A DNA stretch of 64,000 nucleotides from Pycnopodia helianthoides (Eukaryota > Echinodermata > Asteroidea > Forcipulatida > Asteriidae). The DNA is taken from positions 16,219,703-16,283,702 of the forward strand of contig CM063258.1 in the NCBI GenBank assembly GCA_032158295.1. Reading direction: 5' to 3'. Position numbers and translations under genes: made by a program. This document shows, piece after piece, positions 12,101 to 23,356 of the stretch. Below the pieces are notes generated by a model that was not told where the DNA came from, searched no databases, and saw only the letters and a list, made by a program, of their open reading frames with translations. How positions within the stretch are numbered: position 1 is the stretch's first letter; every line of letters starts with the position of its first letter.

Positions 12101-15100
12101 AGAAGTATCACGTTTAGCTGTGTGTAAACAACATGTGAGTGGTCTAAAGTGCTGAAGTACCACTCGGGTCCGTACGGTGGGTCAGAGTTGCCTTGGACTA
12201 TTGTCTCTGTTAATGTACACCTCATGAATATTCATAGGTCTTGCTTCATTTACGGCGAGTGCTGATGGGTCCCTGTGTATTTTGTTTTCAAAATGACCTT
12301 CATTAAAATGGATGAGGCTGAGTCTGGTTCCTATTTGTGTATTGCTCATCATTGCCATATTGGATACAGGGAGTCAGGCCGGTGGCTAATTTAACCCAGT
12401 CTTGTTTGCCGTGCGTTTAATCTTAGCAATCACAAGTTTGGCTTGCATGCACACAATTACACAATTAACAGCATACAACCGATAAGCATCAAAGTTTTCA
12501 ATTTGCAAGCTAGGAACAGATGATACTTATTACTGCGCTCCCATTTTAGTGTCTTTAATTTCCGCTCCTCAGTTTCGTCATCACTATTGTGTTCATTTCA
12601 CGGAAGTCAGCACAATTCTTTCACGCCATTTTTCACGCAATGTTAATGCTACGTTTAGCACGCGTTATACCCACAACGGAGATTAAAACAAAGTAGCGAC
12701 TGTTCCCACAGTTGAACCCGGGGTTCCGGTTGATATTCACGGCGAGATGATTTTCATAAACTCCAATGTAGCTTACGATGTGGGTGGACATCACGCACAG
12801 TCTACGCTAATTGCGATCTTTATAAAGGTCGGTTTGTTTTTTCAAAGCACGGTCAGGCGAAGCAGATGACCAGCTCACCTTTCTTGATCCACCACCCTAA
12901 CAGTTGATGTTTCTTTTCACGCTATCTCTGCATGGCCCCCACACCCGCTGGGATTCCAATTCGGGTCATCCAATCCTGGAGTTTTTAATAATTAGGTTGC
13001 CATGGAAGCTTAAACTACGCACAGTTTTGGAGGAAATAAATAAATAAGTGGAGTTTAATATTTTCATGCGTACGGGAATCAACATGTAAACTGGGGTTTA
13101 CAGTGACTTTATGTAAATGTTACAATAAAGCAACAAATATTACCCACAAATTGAGAAACGAATGACATATTTTCTATTTTATTCTATACAAAATACCACT
13201 GTTATAAAGGTGGTTCCCCATGGCGTAGAGCGTGGTATTCTAGGAGCCAGACCAGTGAACACGCTCCAAGTATAAAAAGGTTATTACCTCGACGTCTGCA
13301 ATCAGAATGTCATGTTGCCAATGGGGATTCTGCTTATTAATATTTCTTGATATACTTTTGTAGACAGAGTACACAGCTGTCATTACTCTCCCGGTTAAGT
13401 CGTGCATGGTTACTAACTGGTGTATTACTTGATGCAGCGGTTCAAGCCAAAGTCTGTCAAGATGTTCCCCATGCAGATGCACGTTTCCAACGGAGCGAGT
13501 GGGTTGACAAAATTAGGCAACATTCAGCTTGACACATTCTGCATCTGCTGACACTTTTGGTTTGAGCTTTATTTTCGCACAAGCTCCAATGACCAGCACT
13601 GAATATATAGGTTTAAGTTTTTGGAGGATACACGGGTACACCGTTTTTGGGTGGGGTGGGGGCACTTGTGGTCAATTAAAAACGTAGTTTTTGTTTGCAT
13701 TTCTCTTAAACAAGTCCCCTTTTCAGCGCTCTGGTTATGCCATTTACTTGTTTGTATCAGATAATCTGACGTGAGTGTAAAAACAAATATGTGACCCGCT
13801 CTGTGAAAATGAGTCAGATGTCGCCCAATGCATTACTGTTTAATGGACGTTTTAATGTGGAAAGTATAATTTTTGTATTTTATTTATTTATTTTATTTTT
13901 TACTTACTTGTTTAAGATCTATATTTGCATGGTAAACTTTCAGAACACTCAATTTTAGTCAATAAAGCTATGAAAACAACAATTTTGTGATCATACTTTA
14001 GTCTAATTTGTGGCCTTTTGCTCTATGTAGAGCAAAATTGTAATTTTAAACGTCAATTTACTTGTAAATCGTTTTCAACAAAAATGATATACTGGCTAAT
14101 TTCAAACGGGAGTAACTCAGCAACGCGATACACCCAGAGCTTAGACATATACCAAATTACTGCTGTTGGTATGTTCTTTCCAGCCATGTATATAATCCAA
14201 TTCTTTAAATTGTCAACATCTGACTCATTTTCACAGAGCGGGTCACATATATTGTCTGCGTGTAAATTGAAAAATAGTTTTAAAATCATTTAAATTATCA
14301 CATTAAAGCTTATAAAATGTAACATTTTACTCTGGTAATTTTTCAAACTTAAAAGTCGAGATTTCAAGGACGGGGGTGGGGGGGGGGGGGGGGGCACCCG
14401 GGGGCATAGACATCAGTTTGGGGCACCCCTTTGTTGTGACACTGCCAGTTACCTTTGGTTTTACGTTCCTTTATCAGCCATGTTACTACTGTTTGCCCCT
14501 AAAAGGCAATGAAACGTAAACGAGGCTTGAAGGAACGTTATGATGATGACCTCTTGATTGATAATATCACGGAAATCTGACCGAGAGCGAGGTAGACTAG
14601 AGGAATGGATGGCAGAGCTCCAAGCGATGAAATTTTGTTCCTCAAGTTACAAGATCAAAATCCTGGCATACCCGTCAACTAAAAATAATTCAGCAATATT
14701 TTACATCTTCTTTCAGCCTAAATATAACTGGTTGTCCGGTCAGTGTCCGCAGTATTGCACTTTATTAGAAACAGGTGTCTATGTTCAATTAATTTATGGT
14801 ACTGAAAACGCCACTCGGTGTCCTTGTATAGTCGACTGATGTAGAGTCGACTCGGAACCAAATACGAGACAAGGGAAAGACAAAATATTAGTCCCAAACT
14901 CTGCCGTTTAATTCATGATTATTGAGAATTGGCAGATTGTGTTATTGTGAACATTATGATATTACGTCAGCGAATGTTTACCTCCATTAATAATGTTGTT
15001 ACTGATTTAAAACATCATCAACGAGACCAGAGGCAATGGTTTTACTAAGTGAAGTTACACTAAGTAGATCTAAAAAGAATTTGACAATAGCGCCACCATT

Positions 15101-16261
15101 CGACGCCACGGGGGTCATAAGGATCGAGGTTGAGGTACGAGCCCAGGTCACTGGGGCCCAGAACAGGAAAACCGGGGCGGCTCAATAATGTTATACGTAA
15201 ATAAGTTGATCTGTTTATCTCAAACCATCTTGTGCGTCCGTTATTTCATTTAGCAAATACATCAGCAAATCTGAAACGATTTTTTAATTCAGTTTGAACA
15301 TGCAAACTTCTCTGCAACCAGTCTGTGCGGTAAACATTTTATGAAGTCCTGCTGCTGTGTTGATGCCCACAAACTAGACAAAATAAAATCTTCAGTTATT
15401 GTTTAATAACAAGAGTAAAAGAAAATACCCCAGAAGGTAAATGTAAAATAGCGTTTAAAATATTAGTCTAAAAATAACATCGACAGTGTGGCCGCGCTTG
15501 ATGAGATAAACATTTCGTTCAAAGTGCTCTTACTTCACTTGAATAATGGAAAGATCCCAACAGGCAGACCAGCTACGCTTAGCTTGGTTTACATTCCTAT
15601 GGTTATATGTTGGGTGCAGAATTTGTATGATCAATAAATCCATTTTGGAGCGAATTCAAAAGGCTATTGTGTAAAGTTATCATTGCATGCAAACTTCAGT
15701 GTGTCGTCTGGTGCCATGCAGATACATTGAACTTTTAACTGTGTAGTTCATTACACCATAGTACACCAGTAGAGACTTAGTCACTCAACGATGTCGGCAC
15801 TTCCATAGCTGTGGATTTATCCCGTAAAATTGACTATTTTGGGGACATAAGGGACGGTCTACACCCTGGATAGGTGTTCAGGAAACAGTACTACACTATG
15901 ACGGGTAAGTTTGGTCTCAATTTATCCTAGTTTGGGGTTGTAGGAAGTTGTTAGGACGGTACGTGGTGGACGGCCTTGACTGAACGTTCACTGCTGTCGA
16001 CATAGGAAGACTTACTCATTGTTGTTCAATTGCCGACCCATTTTGTCCCTTTATTGTGTACAGTTGCCTACCTCATTCCGTGTAAAGAAGACACAAAACC
16101 CAAGGCCATGAAAACCCTGAGTATCGTACAGTAACTCTTAACACCTACCATGTTAATAAAAACACATCCAAAATTGATTTTTGGATAGTCTTAAAGTTTC
16201 ATTGAAGTCGAACCAACCATTCCAAGTTGGTCGTGTTCCCGCCCTCTCGGTTGTATTCAAA
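9190..16261. other. AT-rich non-coding stretch, no supported gene
   Basis: This is probable intron if 9081 is a first exon, otherwise intergenic. It holds G-runs at about 11189-11199 and 14376-14395. A lone tRNA B-box-like match gggttcgaatccacc lies at about 11450-11464, without an A-box. Weak donor-like sites are at 9281 and 15903 after very short open frames. The open frames at 14018-14293 on the two strands overlap each other and show no motif. Confidence 0.45.
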
Positions 16262-16945
16262 ATGTCTCAGAACGTTCGCAAAAGATGCAGTAAGTAAACA
16301 AGTTGATGATAAACACTTGCCATGTTTTAATCTACGTGGGAATGATTGATAATTCACATTATACCTTCGCTAAGAGTGGCCTTCAGAATAGCTTGCTTTC
16401 TAGAGCATTATCGGGGCTGAATTTGTTCGGAAACATGGAAGAAGAATGAACCTCCATTATTTTTTCCATATACACATGAGGGTTCCCTCGTTGTGCACAC
16501 ATTGTTGTACATGTATGCACAGGTGTTATTGTTATGAACTATTAATATAAGTTAAAGAGGTGATGTAGCATGCAAGAATCTTACACCATCATTATCAAAA
16601 AGAGTAGAATTTAGTCTTTTTAAATGATGATGAGAATTGGAAATGGATCTTGAAATGTTGAGTTTATTTAGTTTTCTTTTATAATAAATGACTGCCATTG
16701 GCTAAGTTCTTTGAAATCATGTTGAAACTCAAGTCTGGATCCAACAACTTCAGCTATGGTTGAGTCTTATAACCGTTTGCAGCAGCAACAGTGTTGAAGA
16801 ATATATCTCTTGTTATAACATAGTAGGCATATCACTATGTTATAAAGGCAAGGTTAAATGCTGGTGTGGTTTCCCCCATAGTTACTATTGCTTTAATTAG
16901 CATAATTAGTATATTAGTGAACAACTTGCCCTTCTATTTCCAATA

Positions 16946-17033
16946 ATGAGCACCTTTATCCCTGAAACATCCTTGCAACAGTTTGATCAAATTACTACCA
17001 GTGATGACCGTGACGAGTCAGACTACACACGGT
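16946..17033 (+). CDS. Candidate first coding exon with acidic N-terminus, unrecognised
   Basis: ATG 16946 opens 29 codons plus one base and ends at donor CGGT|gtaagt (GT 17034-17035), phase 1. The peptide starts MSTFIPETSLQQFDQITTSD and ends RDESDYTR; it is acidic, without low-complexity runs. If translation ran through the donor it would stop 13 codons later. A pyrimidine-rich tract precedes it, so it might instead be an internal exon using AG 16949-16950, with an incoming split codon. Phase 1 is compatible with the 46033 acceptor. No family recognised. Confidence 0.38.
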
Positions 17034-17638
17034 GTAAGTCTGACTTTATGATCTCAGTAAAAGCCAAATAAAAAAAATGTAATAAAAGCCTTCCCGTGGG
17101 ATTTTGTTTTCGAACATCTGGCGACTGGTTTAGTTTTTCCAGTGGTAGATTGACTGGTCATTTTGATAGTAAGTTTGAGTGTTGCCATAACCCGTGAAGT
17201 TCAAGCAGTACAATGAATAGTTATGTAAAGTAAATCTTGGGGTTGGTGGAGTCCATTGGTGACTTTACCGTCTGACCGTTTTTGCCATTGTAAGTCTTAG
17301 ATCGAATAATTGCCTGCGCTTACTGTTTTTCTCACCAAAGAATCCATACAAAAAAGGCGGCACTGTTAGGCCCCTAGGTCCCGGTCTCCATAAATAGTCA
17401 TTTGCATTTTGTTTTTGACAATATTGCGCTGTCTGCCCTCTCTCTTATTTCCACTTGGCTGCTTCCGTTACCCCAGTATACTTGTTTGTCTGTGTATTGT
17501 GTTCATCATTTAGCCTTCAGAAAAGACTAAAGGTGAAACGTTAGGCCATTAACCATTTTTTTTTTGCCGTCAACCCTGCCCTTTTGGTTGAAAAGCGGTT
17601 CGCAACAGCTAATCCTATTTTTCTCACAATATTCTTTG
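17034..17638. other. Non-coding DNA with several donor-like motifs
   Basis: Three GTAAGT motifs occur within about 270 bp (17034, 17169, 17290). Only the first follows a convincing open frame. A 26-bp interval after tttttccag at 17157 ends at the second motif but is too short to call. Confidence 0.35.
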
Positions 17639-18022
17639 TTACAATTTTACATAACATTTTAAACTCTCATTTCCTTGTTGAGCTATTGGAACCAAATAAT
17701 TAGAGCTGTAACATTTCCAACAAACAACACTTGGTCTACACCCTCCACTGCTCAACAGTGCGAAGTGAAGTTCTGTAGGAACTTGACCCCCCTCAAGGCA
17801 TTCTGACGGTTCATAGGATACAAGATGATAGATAAGACATGATGGTGCGTGCTCATATGGAGGCAAGGGATAATGCTCCTCAAGAAGTCTTAAATATCGA
17901 TCACTTTCCTTACAGTGATTATATGCCTTAAGGGGAAATGTCTTCTCTGATATAAGGAACTTCTCCAGAATCTTGTAGAAATAAATTATAAACACTTGAA
18001 ATAGTTGTTTACAGAAATACAT
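17639..18022 (-). CDS. Open frame or possible terminal exon, 127 codons, unrecognised
   Basis: A minus-strand open frame from ATG 18022 to TAA 17639. The first 19 residues are AT-rich and hydrophobic. An acceptor-like tttatttctacaag ends just before ILEKFLISEKTFPLKAYNHC, so the rest could be a terminal exon. The remaining 108 residues have balanced composition with seven Cys, and segments such as HYPLPPYEHAPSCLIYHLV and GGCRPSVVCWKCYSSN. No domain is recognised and no minus-strand AATAAA follows nearby. Open frames of this length are expected a few times by chance in 64 kb, so a gene or an old transposon fragment is only suggested. Confidence 0.25.
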   Translation of the reverse strand: MYFCKQLFQVFIIYFYKILEKFLISEKTFPLKAYNHCKESDRYLRLLEEHYPLPPYEHAPSCLIYHLVSYEPSECLEGGQVPTELHFALLSSGGCRPSVVCWKCYSSNYLVPIAQQGNESLKCYVKL

Positions 18023-18159
18023 GTTTTTTTCTACTAATCACCGTCCCAAAGCACATGTTTAAATCAGGCTGTAGGCATGCAGATTGTTAATTGAGGGACC
18101 AGTTTTTATACAGCACCTTGTAGTGGTCTACAAGGTAATGCACTCTAACCTCCTGGGTT

Positions 18160-18360
18160 AGAATTGACCCGAATTCCGGGTCCAGGGGGGGGGGGGCTGA
18201 CCCATTTGGGGGTCAGTTTGACCCGAAAATTTGATACATATTAGATTTAAACTCGGGTTCTGCGTCATTTTGACCCATTTTGACACAGATTCCGGGTCAT
18301 ACTGACCCAGAATTTGGTCCTTACTGGACCTGAAGTCTGGGTCAATTGTGACCCGGAGCT
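18160..18360. repeat. Array of GGGTCA/TGACCC inverted half-sites
   Basis: The stretch is saturated with GACCC/GGGTC words. Three inverted pairs are exact: GGGTCA-gtt-TGACCC at 18210-18224, GGGTCA-tac-TGACCC at 18294-18308 and GGGTCA-attg-TGACCC at 18339-18354. An everted GACCC-gaattcc-GGGTC sits near 18167. A G-run (about 18185-18196) is embedded. Related degenerate sequence recurs at 21240-21475 and 53285-53350, so it may be a dispersed repeat. The 3-bp-spaced pairs resemble steroid-receptor inverted repeats. Confidence 0.6.
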
Positions 18361-18390
18361 GATAGTGTGCCGATCGGGCAAAACCCTTCT

Positions 18391-18687
18391 TTAAAGGAAC
18401 ATTACAGAATTGGTAAGAACAAAAGTTGTAAAATATACTTTTTGATCACAGATTGAAATTTTCCAATTGGAGTTTATCGCTCAGTGAGCGTTTTATTCAT
18501 TTGTTGAATCTATATGATTTCATGCAAATGTGTAATCGGTTTTTCACTAATTTCTCGTGAGCCAGATGGCCGATCGATCTCAAACTTCTACAGGTTTGTC
18601 AGTTTATGTATATGGTGGATAACATAAAGTGCTTACACTGCCAGCAACTGTTTTGTTAGCAAAAACAATTCTGTTATGTTCCTTTAA
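18391..18687 (+). mobile_element. TTAA-flanked MITE, family A, internally deleted copy
   Basis: TTAA at both ends and the family A terminus AAAGGAACATTACAGAATTGG. The copy is 297 bp against about 390 bp for full copies. It lacks about 95 bp between gatcacagatt and the segment before the central CGCTCAGTGAGCG. The right end has decayed to aattctgttatgttccttt. Confidence 0.85.
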
Positions 18688-18929
18688 GCGACAGTCTAAC
18701 TGTTGTTAGTAACCTACAGTAGTCGTAACCTTTTCGAGAAGGTGCTCCACTCTTCAGAAATGTCTGTCGTGCTACCCTAAAGAACATGTTTTTGTATTTA
18801 TTGTTTTAAATTTATTTAGTAGTTTATTACTTTATTATATTATTAAACAATATTTGTAATGAAAACACAACTTCCAACTCCTTTATTTATCTCGGCAATG
18901 ACTGTAAACTTAGCGGAATTCTTCGTCTT

Positions 18930-19235
18930 CAGAATTTGATATATGGTAAAAACTGGTTCTTATATCGCGCATCTGTACAGTAACGTATCAATGCGCTTTA
19001 CATTAGTGCCCTGTTCATTGGGCCATCAGCATTCCTGTAATCTTTCTCACTCTCAGCTCCCTGGGGAGTATACAGCCATGTGCTGCCGTGGCGCTCCCTA
19101 AGGTTTTTATTTTTTAAAACAATACCAACCCTCGCATCAGGTACCGATTTACCCCATGGTGGAGAGAAGCAATTATCGTAAAGCATCTTGCTCAAGGACA
19201 CAAGTGTCATGACCGGGATTCGAACCCACACCCCG
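18930..19235 (-). repeat. tRNA-derived SINE-like fragment
   Basis: On the minus strand a B-box-like gggttcgaatcccggtc (about 19204-19220) is followed by cttgtgtccttgagcaagat and a 3' part with taaagcgcattg and a cgcgatataag motif. That order is typical of tRNA-derived SINEs in aquatic animals. No A-box is seen, so the 5' head is lost or degraded. Confidence 0.55.
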
Positions 19236-19634
19236 GTGACTTAAATTGTATAGAGTGAATGAATGTACCGATGAATGTGGATAGGGAGGGGTAAGGGGTT
19301 CGAGAATGGGAGGGGGTTCAAAGTGTAAATGCCCCCCTTCCCTTGTATATTCTATCCCCGCCCCTTGACGTTATGACCATGTTGTTATGTTTTAGGTGTT
19401 CGGCCTTTAGCCGAAAACCTATTGTTATTGTAGACTGTTTTACCACTTCTTCTTCCCCCTGGAACTTCTCGACATTATTTTGGCATAATGACGTCATCGG
19501 TGACGTCATAACGTTAAATCAACGTTTAATATTAAAAAAAAATCATATCTTATAGAAACTCTCAGAAGAAAACGAAGTTTTGTGGGAGTTTGGATGTGGT
19601 TTGTTGAAACCCCAGTGACCTTATACCAATATAG

Positions 19635-20042
19635 ATCAGGCACTGGACACTATTGGTAATTACTTAAAATAATTGTTAGCATAAAAACTTAGTTTGTAAC
19701 GAGCAATGGAAAGCTGTTGATAGTATAAAACATTGTGAGAAACGGCTCCCTCTGAAGTAACGTAGTTTTTGAGAAAGAAGTAATTTCTCAGTAAAATATT
19801 TGAATTGATTTTGAGACCTCACGCGTGAGGTCTCGAAATCGAAATCAAGCATCTGAAAGCACACAACTTCGTGTGACAACATGGACAAGGGTGTTTTTTC
19901 TTCCATTATTATCTCGCAACTTCGACGACCAATTGAGTTCAAATTTTCACAGGTTTGTTATTTTGTGCATATGTTGAGATACACCAAGTGAGAAGACTGG
20001 TCTTTGACAATTACCAAAGGTGTCCTCGTCCAGTGTCTTTAA
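19635..20042 (+). mobile_element. TTAA-type MITE, family C, copy 1
   Basis: It begins GGCACTGGACACTATTGGTA and ends GTCCAGTGTCTTTAA. The right TTAA (20039-20042) is intact; the left is mutated to atca. A perfect palindrome GACCTCACGCGTGAGGTC lies near 19815-19836. The module ttcaaattttcacaggtttg follows. Homologous copies are at 30946-31333 and 55034-55431. A minus-strand open frame over it is not a gene. Confidence 0.85.
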
Positions 20043-20402
20043 TTTACGACAAAAGTGGTCGATTTCCAAATTAACAGAAAAAAGGAAAGGGAAACTGTAG
20101 ATTTTCAGTGTCATAATTAAAGAATGCTTTTGAAACTGACGACTTTAAACAAAACGTACAGTCTACTATTTATATTCACAGAGAGGCAGTAGGGATAAGG
20201 TTTGCCCCAAAATGGGTGGAAAAGGAATTTCCTCGGTCGGAGAAGTTTCCACAATGTGGAGGGGTTATGGTTGGATGTGATTTCAGTTTCAATACTTGTA
20301 TCAAATGAGAATAAAAATTCCTCATCCGAGGGAAGTGCTCGGTTTGGAAATTTGTACAAATAGAGCATAGACGACCTGAATATACTGGGTCGTCAAAAGT
20401 GT
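20043..20402. other. Non-coding DNA
   Basis: A minus-strand open frame at 20117-20368 shows no motif or splice context. Nothing else is seen. Confidence 0.4.
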
Positions 20403-20460
20403 GTGTTTATGGGGCAGAGGAAGGGGCGGAGGAAGGGGCAGAGGAAGGGGGCGGCAAACA
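20403..20460. repeat. Short tandem repeat, 12-bp GGGGCAGAGGAA unit
   Basis: Four to five purine-rich units of ggggcagaggaa and close variants lie in tandem, ending in gggggcgg. Confidence 0.75.
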
Positions 20461-20584
20461 TCAAATGCTTAGTTGTACTTGTTATGATTTTCTTAACAAT
20501 GAACTTTTATACTGTTTTGTTGTGGTTTCTTATCTCTTATTTCGTGATACCTGTTAGTGGCTGTCAACCGCTGTTGGTTGTCAA

Positions 20585-20680
20585 TAAATAATCAAATAAA
20601 TAAATAAATAAATAAATAAATAAGTAGGCTAAATACACAATATAAAAAATATAAAAAAAATAAAAAAAAATAAAAAAGGG
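20585..20680. repeat. (AAAT)n microsatellite and A-rich tract
   Basis: A run of about seven AAAT units at about 20595-20623 is followed by an A-rich taaaaaaaataaaaa tract to about 20680. Confidence 0.9.
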
Positions 20681-21239
20681 ATAAATTTGTCTGGTTCTTT
20701 TCCCCGAACTGACAACTGGCAATACGTGTCACGTTTATGTGTCTCAGTTGATGGATTAAAGTTAATCTATGGATTTACGGACTCTAAACCAGAGACGTTC
20801 AGACACATTTCCAAATTCCCAAAGCACTACAAACTCACCACAAAGCATTTGCAAAAGGCTTACCCTTTTCTAGCTATGAAGGCATACATGAAATTATTAA
20901 ATACATTTGTCACAGTTGATTACTTGTTTACGACTTCAACGAAATTGACTGTTGACAGAAAAATGTTGTTGTGGCCGGGGGTTAAGTTTTGTTATGAACC
21001 AAATACGCTCAATTCCCCCAAATTTCTTTCTTTAAGTTTTTTGATGCAGAAATCGATATGAACAGGGTGACATTTGGTTTGTGTGGGAAAGCTTGGTGGG
21101 TTTTTTTCTGGATCGACTATTTGACTATAAAGCACATCTCAATAGAGTATGGACGGTCTTCCATTCGTCTACAATTTGTTGCTTTGAAAACAGAAATCGA
21201 TTGAATTGAACGGGGACACGATAAGCAAACGATGTGCCT
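20681..21239. other. Non-coding DNA with one 124-codon open frame
   Basis: A plus-strand open frame at 20687-21061 has no recognisable motif and no clear splice signals. I do not call it a gene. Confidence 0.35.
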
Positions 21240-21475
21240 TTACTATCCCCCAGATCAGAATCGATCTGGATTCCAGGCCCTGTGGGGTCAGATCCCATTT
21301 CTGTGTCAGTGACAGTATGGCCCGGAATCTGTCTCAAAATAACCCAAACTGGCGCAGAATCCAAGTTAAACATCGCATTTTTCGGCCGGTCCGACCCAGA
21401 GATGGGTCAGCTCCGCTGGGACCCGGACTCCAGACTTGATATACCGACCCTGGAATTGATACACTGACCCCGTTG
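21240..21475. repeat. Degenerate GGGTC/GACCC-rich repeat
   Basis: Recurrent words such as gtggggtcagatccc, gtccgacccagagatgggtca, tgggacccggactcc and accgaccctgg match the half-site style of 18160-18360 but are more diverged. Three open frames overlap it on two strands, which fits repetitive rather than coding sequence. Confidence 0.5.
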
Positions 21476-21776
21476 AACTGTTCGAACACACAGCGAGCAT
21501 GTGCGTTTCATGTGATACTCCTTGAGACCGATGGGATTCCAAATTGACAACTTCAATTCAAATCACACCAAGTGTAAGGCCTTTAGCTGGTGATTGGGAA
21601 TATTCAACAAAAAATAGAGATTATTCCCTCAGAAATGATTAATAATCAACAAAATTATCTTCTTAAACGTTACTGGAACCAATCAATTTACATATGTATG
21701 TTAATAATAAATTATTCATATTCACACTTATATATTCATTTCACTTTCACAGGCCTAATAATAGTAAGGATTTGGA

Positions 21777-22007
21777 GGTGATACCTGTGCCCCCAAGCCT
21801 GTAAACACCAAAACTTGCTAAGCACAAAAAATCTCGCTTAGTAGAAAACTTGTTACCAGCCAAAATGCCATAAAGTTTACGCTGTTGCGACTGGTGATAC
21901 CTGTGCCCCCAAGCCTGTAAACACCAAAACTTGCTAAGCACAAAAAATCTCGCTTAGCAGAAACTTGTTACCAGCCAAAATGCCATAAAGTTTACGCTGT
22001 TGCGACT
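21777..22007 (+). repeat. Tandem duplication of a 116-bp unit
   Basis: Two adjacent copies (21777-21892 and 21893-22007) start ggtgatacctgtgccccc and differ at about two positions (gtagaaaact against gcagaaact). The near identity indicates a recent duplication. The unit contains ttgctaagcac and cgcttag words typical of the GGGCCCAATTT fold-back family. Confidence 0.92.
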
Positions 22008-22095
22008 GGTGCTGCACTCATTTTTTTCTACTTAGCGAAGAAATTTGCCAAGCTGTATTTTTGCCATAAACAGCTTTATAATATTGGGCCCAGAT
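22008..22095 (+). mobile_element. Right end of a GGGCCCAATTT-type fold-back element
   Basis: The sequence reads cttagcgaagaaatttgcc, then cagctttataatattgggcccag, matching the reverse complement of the family end GGGCCCAATTTTATAGAGCTG seen at 55531-55810. The matching left end is not recognisable; the 116-bp duplication lies there instead. Confidence 0.6.
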
Positions 22096-22150
22096 TTAAA
22101 GCAAGGACCAGCAGTTGATATACACGACCAACCGACCAATGCACATCGAC

Positions 22151-22541
22151 TTAAAGGAACATTACAGAATTAGTTTTTGCTAACAAAACAGTTGCTTGCA
22201 GTGTAAGCACTTTATGTAATCCACCATATACATAAACTGACAAACCTGTAGAAGTTTGAGATCGATCGGCTATCTGGGTCACGAGAAAATAGTGAAAAAC
22301 CGAGTACACATTTGCATGAAATCGTATAGATTCAACGAATGAATAAAACGCTCACTGAGCGTTTCTCCAATCGGAAAATTAGTTTATTCATTTCTCATCA
22401 AATATGGCATTTCAGACAGAAATATTTCAAGAGATGTTTTCTACTATCATCATCATTAGACCGTGTAAGTTTTATGTAAATCTGTGATCAAAAGTATATT
22501 TTACAAGTTTGTTTCTTACCAATTCTGTAATGTTCCTTTAA
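22151..22541 (-). mobile_element. TTAA-flanked MITE, family A, full copy
   Basis: TTAA at both ends, terminus AAAGGAACATTACAGAATTAG and a matching inverted end AATTCTGTAATGTTCCTTT. The central CGCTCACTGAGCG is near 22350. The order of internal parts is the reverse of 53651-54045. Length 391 bp. Confidence 0.92.
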
Positions 22542-22816
22542 TATTCAAAAGTAACATTCAACGTTATTTTTATAATCCATATAATATCAAGATCATTCTT
22601 ACAATTATTTCTTGACATTTGTTTATCAAGGTCATAATTGTTCACGTGGCCAACTCGTAAAACAACAGCTGTCTGAGCTCTGACTGTATGGTGTTAGCGT
22701 CTGTTGGATAAAGCAACTCCTTCTACATTTCAATTAAAATTCTTAATGTCAGATAGTTCTATAATTAAATACCTTGCACAGAGTTGAAATAAACTGTGGA
22801 CTTTACAAACCGTTTC
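22542..22816. other. AT-rich non-coding DNA
   Basis: No gene, RNA or repeat signal is recognised. Confidence 0.4.
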
Positions 22817-22864
22817 GTGCCCGGTAAAGAATGGCGTAAGGCTATACGCCATTTTACCGGGCAC
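22817..22864. other. Strong hairpin
   Basis: Left arm gtgcccggtaaagaatggcg (22817-22838) pairs with tacgccattttaccgggcac (22845-22864), with one 2-nt bulge and a 6-nt loop. The same arm motif occurs twice more at 23384-23432. The stem is too short for a typical animal pre-miRNA. Confidence 0.8.
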
Positions 22865-23009
22865 ACAAAGTACTGTTTTTCAAATGGTATAAATGATACA
22901 TTTTTGTTGCTAGAATCACCCCAAAGATACGTCTTCTCCTTCCCATGCAGAATTTAACCCAGTAATTAGTATGATGATTTATGAATGGCAGAAAACGCGC
23001 TCAGTTTTC

Positions 23010-23356
23010 TTAAAGGCCCTGTACACTATTGGTAAGATCGAAAAACACAATGTTCACAGATCCACACATAACTTACATGATTTAAAGTAAGTAATGGTAG
23101 AAAGGGTTCCTTAAATATTTCTGCCTAAAATGCTATCGTTTCTGAGAAACGAGTAAAACAATAGTAATTATCGCGCGCGATAATTTGAAGAAAAAAACCC
23201 AGAAAACACATAAGATCTCTTTTCACTATTTTCTCGTGACCTCTATGACCAATTGAGCTCAAACTTTCACAGGTTTGTTTGTTCATGCGTATGTTTAATC
23301 ACACAAAATGTGGACACTGATTTTGAGCTGTTACCAAAAGTGTACAATACCTTTAA
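23010..23356 (-). mobile_element. TTAA-flanked MITE, family B, copy 2 (reverse)
   Basis: TTAA ends; begins AAAGGCCCTGTACACTATTGG and ends TTGTACAATACCTTT. Central palindrome attatcgcgcgcgataat near 23167-23186. Reverse orientation relative to 2400-2744. Confidence 0.9.

Noticed and set aside
20687..21061. 124-codon plus-strand open frame
   Set aside because: No motif or splice signal; frames this long are expected by chance here.
22817..22864. Hairpin considered as a microRNA precursor
   Set aside because: Stem of about 20 bp is too short for a typical animal pre-miRNA, and the arm is repeated nearby.
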